A stretch of DNA of 64,000 nucleotides from Brachynemurus nebulosus (Eukaryota > Arthropoda > Insecta > Neuroptera > Myrmeleontidae): contig JAPWDM010000012.1 of assembly GCA_035578155.1 (NCBI GenBank), positions 15,535,619 to 15,599,618 of the forward strand, written 5' to 3'. Shown here piece by piece: positions 57,011-64,000 of this stretch. Within the stretch, counting starts at the first letter, position 1; each line of letters opens with the position of its first letter. Position numbers and translations under genes: made by a program. Below the pieces are notes generated by a model. It was not told where the DNA came from and ran no database searches. It saw nothing but the letters and a program-made list of their open reading frames with translations.

Positions 57011-57929
57011 TTGTTTTTTGTGGTAAAAAAACAGAATTAACTTTATTAAGATAACATAGATTATATGGATTTTTTACCATAACATTATTATATAATGGTC
57101 TAAGAACCTTCCTTGATGTTAAAAACGCCAGTATATCACTATAAAAATAAAAAAAAAAAAAAAAACTAAATAAGAAACTGTTTTTGAAATATATTTTGTC
57201 TCGCATATCTTGACAACAAATGATGTTATCAATTGTTTGATAAGGGTGGAGCCCCCGGTATGGTGCAAGGGGCAAAGCCTCTATCGGGGGCCCAGGGGAG
57301 AAGTTGCCCGAAATGGAAAAAGAATTATTTATGTACAGCAGTCTCTAGTCTTTAAGGACACCCAATGGGAAGTTGACAGTGTGGGTAGACCTGTCCCCCA
57401 AATTTTTTTTTTTTTTGCTAGTGGTATTTTGTAATTATTAGTCATTTCAAGTGTAGAATAGATACATGTTTAATTTTAAATTCATGTATAATTATAATTA
57501 TTCCAACTGCAGGTGTAGAAAAATCAAAATCTTAAACGAGGAAACGACAACCTGCAAAACTGTGAGTAAGGTCAAAATTGAATTTAAAAGTAGCGGTTCG
57601 ACATGTTTCGGTTATTTAAATAATCATTTTTAAGGGTGAAAAATTCAAGTAAAAAATCAAAATGGACAAAGGCTAAATATAAGTGTCGATGACACCATAA
57701 CCAGGCTTAAAAAATGAATAAAAATTAGTAAAAAAGTGAAATAAACAAAAGAAAGAAGAAGAACCAGTTTAAAACTTTAGAAACTTCTGTTTTTCTATTG
57801 CTTCTAGTTTCCAACTTTTTAGTTCCTTTTTTCCGCAGTCGAGTTTTCCATTTTGTTTTTTTAAATTTACTTTTTTATTTTCGTTTTTTCGAAAGTTTGG
57901 AAAACGGGAACAAAAAAACAAAAAAAAAA

Positions 57930-58105
57930 ATCGGCCCTCTTTTTTTGCTCGTCAGTTGTTTGCCGCTCCAATTTTTCAGAAATACAGCCCTTAAAATTTG
58001 CCAAGAAATTTAGAAATTTGGAATTTCTTGTATTCTTTTGGGGGCCGCCTTTGGCTGCGAGCCCCGGGGCAATGCCCCGGCTGCCCCCGCCTAGTTACAG
58101 CCCTG
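57930..58105 (-). mobile_element. Right part of a hAT MITE (family of 63387-63748)
   Basis: Shares 'ttaaaatttgccaagaaattt', 'ggaatttcttgtattct', 'ggggcaatgccc' and the end CCTAGTTACAGCCCTG with the intact copy at 63387. Left end not found. GC-rich material at 57240-57300 may be another remnant. Confidence 0.6.
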
Positions 58106-58464
58106 CAAATCTGATAATTGCTTTCTTATCCCCAAAATGGAACGTTTTACAACTTGCCTGGACCATTTGACGTTCATATACTGAACTGTTTGATAAGGCC
58201 ATGAGCAGTGTTGGACAAAATGATAGATAATTTACCCGCTACCTAGATAAAATTTTAGATAACAGTTAAGATAATATTTATAGAAATAATTCCTAGATGC
58301 TAGGTTTACTTTAGTATTTTAATAATAATTACAATACATCCAAATTCTAGATACTTTCTCTAATGACTTTTTCGCTTAAAAAAATAAAAAAAATTTTTTT
58401 TAAAGTCTCAAATAGGAACTTGTTATTTACAATACCACATAGATACCATAAAGACATAAAAGTA

Positions 58465-58955
58465 AAATACCCCTGTCGCAGCATCCTGCATAACATAGCG
58501 AATTTCCATTTACAAAAGTACGTTTTTCTCGGAAACTAGTTGATATAGAGTAATTGTAAATAAAAAAAACCTTCTTTATGTGATTTTTCCGCCTCATTCC
58601 GCCAAATTTTTTTCACGAAAAATGTCCAAAACCCCGTAACCGTTTTCACGAAATTTCTTAAAAATAAGATGTTTCGTTCTTGAGTTATCGTGCGGACACA
58701 TTTATATATATGTTTACTAAGTGTCCGCACGATAACTCAAGAACGAAACATCTTATTTTTAAGAAATTTCGTGAAAACGGTTACGGGGTTTTGGACATTT
58801 TTCGTGAAAAAAATTTGGCGGAATGAGGCGGAAAAATCACATAAAGAAGGTTTTTTTTATTTACAATTACTCTATATCAACTAGTTTCCGAGAAAAACGT
58901 ACTTTTGTAAATGGAAATTCGCTATGTTATGCAGGATGCTGCGACAGGGGTATTT
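58465..58955. repeat. Perfect palindrome, 235-bp arms with 21-base loop
   Basis: 58465-58699 and 58721-58955 are exact inverses over all the blocks I compared. The ends read AAATACCCCTGTCGCAGC and the inverse; TA could be the target (TACCCC...GGGGTA). Arm sequence shared with 54078-54250. It can form a very long hairpin; the two 64-aa ORFs in the arms are mirror images of each other and not genes. Confidence 0.9.
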
Positions 58956-59904
58956 GTAATTTCAGGACCAAAAGACATGATTCAGTCCATCATAATAGAG
59001 AGTAAAGTGCCACTTTTAGTCCCAAGGGATTAAAAAAAATACTTTTAGTTCGAAAGGACTTAAAAGTAATTTTGCTCCCGTTTTTAAACCAATCAGCAAC
59101 CACAAATTCAAACTTTTGGATAAAGAAAAACAGTTATACTGTATTGTTCAATTCGATTGATTTATCTAAAATATACCTGATTGAATATTACGACATACAA
59201 TTTGAATAACATTTAAATATTTTTTTTTTAAATTTTTATAATTTAAAAGTATTCCGAATTGCAGAAAATAATATATACACCACAGGACTAAAATATTTTT
59301 TTATTATTATTATTTTTTTTTATCCCACGTGTGATTTGTTGCTCTCAAGCCTTTACAGGACCTTTTACAACAAACTTCACACTCGGGATTAAAACTAACA
59401 CTTCAGTCCCTTGGTGTATAACATGCCATTTTCCCCTTGATTTTGTAATGAAATATGGTTAATGTTAGAATTTTTTCAAAATTTTACATTTGATTTAATA
59501 AAGAATTTAAAAGCACAGAAACTAATTTTTTTTTATCTTATATACAGATTAAAATTCTTTCGGAATTTTGCATTGCCTATGCTTTTTTGTCTCAAACTTG
59601 TACAGTTAATTAAAAATTAATTATTCAGTTTATGTATTATTAAACAATTTTTGTATCGAGTTTAGACAGAGACATTGGTTTTATATTTTTTTATCCATTA
59701 TATTTAATTAATAAAAATTTAAATAAAAAAAAAAAAACAAAAACAAAAACAAAAAAACTATATGAATATTAACAATTAACTTACGGTTTTCAGAATCTTG
59801 TGTAGCCATTTTTTTCCTTTTCTCTTCTTTTTTTTATTAACTTCTTGTAATTCACAAAACAGGTACGAAAAATAAAATGAATATTCTTTGTAATTTATTT
59901 TTCT

Positions 59905-60584
59905 CAGGGCTGGGAACTATTTAAAATGATTTCATTTTAAATATGTATTTAAAATACAAAATGGCATTTTGCATTTTCTATTTTAAATTAGTTCGGTCAA
60001 ACCATTTTCCAGTTTGTATTTAAAATGGAAATTTGAATCCATTTTACATTTAAAATGAAAATGTATGTATACTCGTATACAATATTAATTATAGAACTTG
60101 AATTAACGATTTGAAGTCTAACAAATTGTAAGTTAAATGTAAGTTGATTTAATTGACTCAAATATTTCATAACTCGAGTTGCAATGTCACTTAAGTTTGT
60201 TACTAAAGTTGCAGTTCTCTTAAGTCAAATTTTTTATTGAGAATTTGCAGTCGTGGTGTCCTCAAGGTTTGAATACGCCAAGGCCGATTTAAATTTTACA
60301 ATATTTTTCAGTAACAATATTTGAAGAGTTAAGTTTCGTTTTCATATCATGCAAACTTTACAAAATTTTCTCAAAAGACTGCCTTTATGTATTTAATTTC
60401 AGTACGTTTTAAGTCAAAAAAGCATTTTGCATTTTATAATCTATTTTAAATAACTATTTTCCATTTTTAATTTTAAATATCTTCAGCAAAACCATTTTCC
60501 ATTTTGTATTTTAAATGCATTTTAGAAAACAATTTTTCATTTTCTATTTTAAATGGTTTCTATGAACCATTTTTCCCAGCCCTG
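59905..60584. mobile_element. hAT MITE rich in ATTTTAAAT words (680 bp)
   Basis: Perfect 8-bp duplication ATTTTTCT (59897-59904, 60585-60592). TIR CAGGGCTGGGAA and its inverse. The interior ends consist of repeats of CATTTTAAAT/ATTTAAAATG. Confidence 0.88.
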
Positions 60585-60959
60585 ATTTTTCTAAACAACC
60601 CCAAACTGTTACAGCGTCGTTTCAGATTTTTGAACATCTGGCGCCCAGACGACAATTTTTAGAAATTTTGTAAAATCTAAGCAAAGTATATGCCACCTGT
60701 TATTGTTTTGAAAAAAAATGTTGTTAGCTTAACGTTAGCTAATGGAGCTTGCACCGTTACAAAACAGAGGGCTCTCTCTGATTCAAAAAATTATTGTCAA
60801 TATAATTCTCACTTGATTGCAATAATGAAATATATTATATGGATGTCTATCTATATGAAATAACTCACTATTGCAGTGAAATACATATATACACATTATA
60901 CACATAATGCAACATACCTTTGTAGACACACTAAAATTATAAAATAATAAATTGACTTT

Positions 60960-61259
60960 TTTTTTCTTATTTTCTCAAAAACTAGCCAACCTAGAATAAT
61001 AGTTCCAAAACCTTTTTTATGTTATTTTTTCTCGTCTTTGCAATGGTGTAAAAAAATTTGACAAAAACTTTTAAATTATAGCAAATTTTGGCCAAAAACT
61101 CATTTTCACGAAAAATGCTCAAAAAACCATGTTCCTGAACTCCGACGTTTTTGGCTGAAGAACTCATCCAAGATTTTTGGACTTCCAACGTTGTCACCAA
61201 ATTTCGTAAAACTAGCAGTTTTTCCTGAAGCGCTATCGTGCTGATACATAAATACATAA

Positions 61260-61296
<37 letters not shown>

Positions 61297-61405
61297 AATT
61301 TTAGTGAATGGTATTTTTGGGCTCTAGGGACCTCAAAACAAATTTCTGCCATATTTTCGGGCTGAACTTCCACTATGACTTACACCATAATAGCTGAATT
61401 TCCAG
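60960..61405. repeat. Dispersed repeat copy with (AT)n tract
   Basis: Diverged copy of 54120-54500, with an expanded AT/ATAC microsatellite at about 61245-61296 in its middle. Confidence 0.6.
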
Positions 61406-62329
61406 AATTCTTTCTGGAAATTCGCTAAAATCAGTTAATGATACATTTCATGAGTGACCTTACAGAGAATTTTATCAATTAGTGAATATAGAGAAATGAT
61501 GACTTTAGTTTTAACAGAGCCGTGGAGAGAAATGGCGAGCCTTAGAACTACATTTTTAAAAAAATTTTCTCCCCAAGAAATAAGTGAGCAAAAAGCTCCT
61601 TTTACTTTTTCCCGAGCTCCTTATTTAAGCTCGGACCCGGGGTTACAACCCTCGCTGCCGCCCTTCCTCTCGACGGGTCGGAGTTTCAATATTATTTTTT
61701 CAGGAAATATATAAAGATATATTTTGATTTGTTATCTTATCTTTTTCCTTTGCTTAATAGAAAGATAAGATAAAACATCTTTTAAAAATATCTAGATAAA
61801 AAATAACAGATAACGAAAACATTATCTAAGTAATATTTCCTGTCAGATAACGTTATCTAGATGAACACAACACTGGCCAGGAAGATTTATAGTGATGATG
61901 ACAAAGACATATTTTGATAATTGTTTATTATTTTGAAAATTCTATTTTAAGTTATCATGTGAATTTACTATCGAAAAATCACGCCACATTTCTATTTTGT
62001 CGACAAGTTAACGGGCGGGGACAGGTGTAATATTGTGTCGGATGCCCTGTCCGCGACCGACCGACAGACATTTCGATATTAAAATTAAATACGTGGGATC
62101 GTTCGTTGATTTTATATCTGAAAATTTTTATTTTATTTTTTAAATTGATATGATTTTTTTTTTTTTTTTGGATTTAATTCAATTGGGTGGACGGGGGATT
62201 TAGTAAAGTTTTTTCATCATTTTGAATTAGTGCTACTATAGTAAGCGATCTAGTATACATTATAGTAACACTTTTTAATCAACACGAGGGGTTTGTAATT
62301 TTTTCGAAAATATGACGAAAATTTGTTTC

Positions 62330-62468
62330 TTAGCAATTTAACGAGAAGAACTGTCAAGTAGTAGCGTTTTTGCTGGTTGCTTTTGAGCAAAAAAATTTGA
62401 GTTTTAGAGAACGCAAATTTACTCAGAAAAAATATAAAATTCGAGTGTAATATGATAAGACAATTTAA
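62330..62468 (-). repeat. Dispersed repeat (family of 23221-23720), left part
   Basis: Inverse match to 23490-23660. Continues at 63169 to about 63340 on the other side of the inserted foldback. Confidence 0.7.
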
Positions 62469-63168
62469 GGATGTTTGGGAGGTACAGTCGGAGATAAAAG
62501 TACATGAAATTAGAAATTCGTGAATAATTGCGTTGTATAACAAACTATGAGGTAAATAAATAGTTATCTTTGTTAAATAATAGCTATCACTACAACTGAT
62601 TGTACAATACATCAAACTATAGCTCTCAGCTGACTACAAGAGCCGAGTACATTCTGAGGATTTTTCGGAGGAATTTCAAAATGCTACGAGACGATTGAAA
62701 ATTTAGTAGAATGTTCCTCATTAAATACTAAGGCCCCTGTGAAACTTTCAAACCGATTCACTAAGCCGTTAAAAAGTTATTAAAAAAAAAAAAAAACTAA
62801 TTTTACACGTAGGTACTCTTATGGAAATTCGAAAACAGAACAGATTAAATAACTTTTTAACGGCTTAGTGAATCGGTTTGAAATTTTCACAGGGGCCTTA
62901 GTATTTAATGAGGAACATTCTACTAAATTTTCAATCGTCTCGTAGCATTTTGAAATTCCTCCGAAAAATCCTCAGAATGTACTCAGCTTTTGTACTCACA
63001 AAGCTGAGAGCTATAGTTTGATGTATTGTACAATCAGTTGTAGTGATAGCTATTATTTAACAAAGATAACTATTTATTTACCTCATAGTTTGTTATACAA
63101 CGCAATTATTCACGAATTTCTAATTTCATGTACTTTTATCTCCGATTGTAGGTACCTCGCAAACATCC
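62469..63168. mobile_element. TTAA-flanked foldback MITE (700 bp)
   Basis: TTAA at 62465-62468 and 63169-63172. The ends are GGATGTTTG(G/C)GAGGTAC and the inverse. Arms of about 315 bp are nearly identical; the loop is A-rich near 62785-62845. The host repeat without the insertion is preserved at about 23485-23495 with a single TTAA. The 121-aa minus ORF crossing it is incidental. Confidence 0.88.
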
Positions 63169-63386
63169 TTAACGAATAAAACGAGTTGGTATTTACGCAT
63201 AATATAATTTAATATTTCGTTACTAATTAGGTTTTAAAATAAATTAAATTTACCATGACCCAGGGAAAGTTTCGTACCATTTTTTTTGCTGTAAAAATCT
63301 GCTCTAATTTTTTTTCTGGCTCCGGTGCGGTAGTGTTTGAAATTAAGGCATTAAATTGAACAATTTTGAATATGGGGAACAGGAAT

Positions 63387-63748
63387 CAGGGCTGTAACTA
63401 GTTCTTCAGGGGCCTCGGGGCAGAAAGTACGTTCGGGGCCCCTACGCCGTCCCGCGCAAAAACAAGAAGTTCTGCCCCCTGGTAAAAAGAGGAGCGACCT
63501 ATTTTTTTGCTCGTCAGTCGTTTGCCGGACCTTTTTACAAAAATACGAGCCTTAAAATTACACCGCCGGCAAAAAAAAAAACCGGCGATCTTTTTTTTTT
63601 GCTTGTCAGTCGTTTGCTGACAACCCTTAAAATTTGCCAAGAAATTTGAAAATTTGGAATTTTTAAATTTAATAATTTTGGAATTTCTTGTATTCTCTTG
63701 GAGGCACTGGGGCAATGCCCCTGTTGCCCCAGCCTAGTTACGGCCCTG
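63387..63748. mobile_element. hAT MITE (362 bp)
   Basis: Perfect 8-bp duplication ACAGGAAT (63379-63386, 63749-63756). The ends CAGGGCTGTAACTAG and CTAGTTACGGCCCTG are inverted repeats. The GC-richer interior gives ORFs that are not conserved genes. Confidence 0.88.
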
Positions 63749-64000
63749 ACAGGAATTTCATGTTTTTCCGCGATAAAAAGTAACCTCTGTTCTTTCTCGT
63801 CTACTATATTAATAATATGTAAAATCTGAAAGGAGATGAGATATTTCCCCATGGTAAAAAGTACCCTATGTCCTTTTACTTCGCCCCGATTATCACTCTG
63901 TAAAGTTTCAAGTCGATTCGTGAAGCGATTGAGGCCTGAAGGTGGGTTAAACAACGTTTTAAATACATTTTCCCGCGGAAATCAAATATTTCTCCGGGAT

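Larger units (their letters stand above)
58206..61875. mobile_element. Composite hAT-like element with CAGTGTTG ends (3.67 kb)
   Basis: Left end CAGTGTTGGACAAAATGATA, right end ...CAACACTG. Both subterminal regions are rich in AGATAA/TTATCT words. The flanks GCCATGAG and GCCAGGAA match at 6 of 8 bases, consistent with an aged 8-bp duplication. It contains at least three later insertions (58465-58955, 59905-60584, about 60960-61405), but no transposase was recognised. Confidence 0.6.
22415..64000 (+). other. Putative giant first intron of the NRBP/Madm-like gene
   Basis: After the donor at 22415 no exon matching the rest of NRBP was recognised to the window end, so this 41.6 kb is most simply an intron filled with transposons (or partly intergenic if the gene is broken). 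Stretches in which I see nothing beyond AT-rich DNA or simple repeats: 22415-23220, 25785-26073, 27647-28490, 31525-32672, 33707-34132, 35434-36800, 36961-38139, 49029-50084, 50426-51224, 52072-52605, 54501-55205, 55928-56504, 61884-62329, 63757-64000. Confidence 0.45.

Noticed and set aside
58141..58200. Possible exon split by the CAGTGTTG element (open frame across the restored 58205/61884 flank)
   Set aside because: Short, no recognisable family, no splice sites.
58536..58884. Two 64-residue ORFs of almost the same sequence on opposite strands
   Set aside because: They are the same arm of the perfect palindrome read twice.
63398..63954. 105- and 139-residue minus ORFs near the window end
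   Set aside because: They are translations of a hAT MITE and its flank in different frames.

Overview
The window is animal nuclear DNA, most likely from an insect. It is strongly A+T-rich, has GT-AG introns, carries first-exon and exon sequences of metazoan gene families (a BTB/BACK/Kelch protein and the NRBP/Madm pseudokinase family), and is packed with short inverted-repeat DNA transposons, a tRNA-derived SINE and a Helitron-like repeat. There is no sign of prokaryotic operons, rRNA or CRISPR.

Region 1 (1-22 kb): repeat-rich DNA surrounds one well-supported gene, a three-exon Kelch-like (KLHL) gene on the + strand (coding exons 11671-11746, 12855-13437, 15251-16484; 630 residues). Splice phases agree across both introns. 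Its introns hold a TA-flanked MITE, a head-to-head pair of tRNA-derived SINEs and a TTAA-flanked MITE. At 22286-22414 + is the first coding exon of an NRBP/Madm orthologue, ending at a clean GTATGT donor. No later exon of it was seen, so 22.4-64 kb is probably its first intron or intergenic DNA.

Region 2 (22.4-38.8 kb): non-coding, a mosaic of nested MITEs (hAT type with 8-bp duplications, TTAA type, TA type), foldbacks and microsatellites.

Region 3 (38841-48930): the main discovery candidate, a 10,090-bp mobile element with a 6-bp target duplication (TCGTTG), AG...CT ends and giant, almost identical terminal inverted repeats of 3.82 and 4.30 kb. It is inserted in an older hAT-like MITE whose two halves lie on either side. 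The 1.97-kb core holds two convergent genes: a 326-residue protein with one N-terminal C2H2 finger, and a 200-residue protein with a CX2C-X22-CX2C motif. Each arm ends inward in a 21-bp minisatellite (about 29 units left, 52 right). Nearly every unit contains a perfect AP-1 site (TGAGTCA). The array is followed by a TATA box lying at the very inner edge of the repeat, so both core genes get the same promoter. The outer face of each array has a second TATA box, directed at a short basic ORF and then a broken gene that carries the same lesions in both arms. Termini and duplication length fit a non-autonomous Maverick/Polinton-like element, but no polymerase, integrase or capsid gene is present, so that class is an inference.

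Region 4 (49-64 kb): non-coding DNA with more nested transposons (a low-complexity CAAGAC-filled hAT MITE, a perfect 235-bp-arm palindrome, a 3.7-kb composite element, and a TTAA foldback for which a paralogous empty site exists at 23.49 kb), plus a degenerate cysteine-rich coding relic near 53.3 kb.
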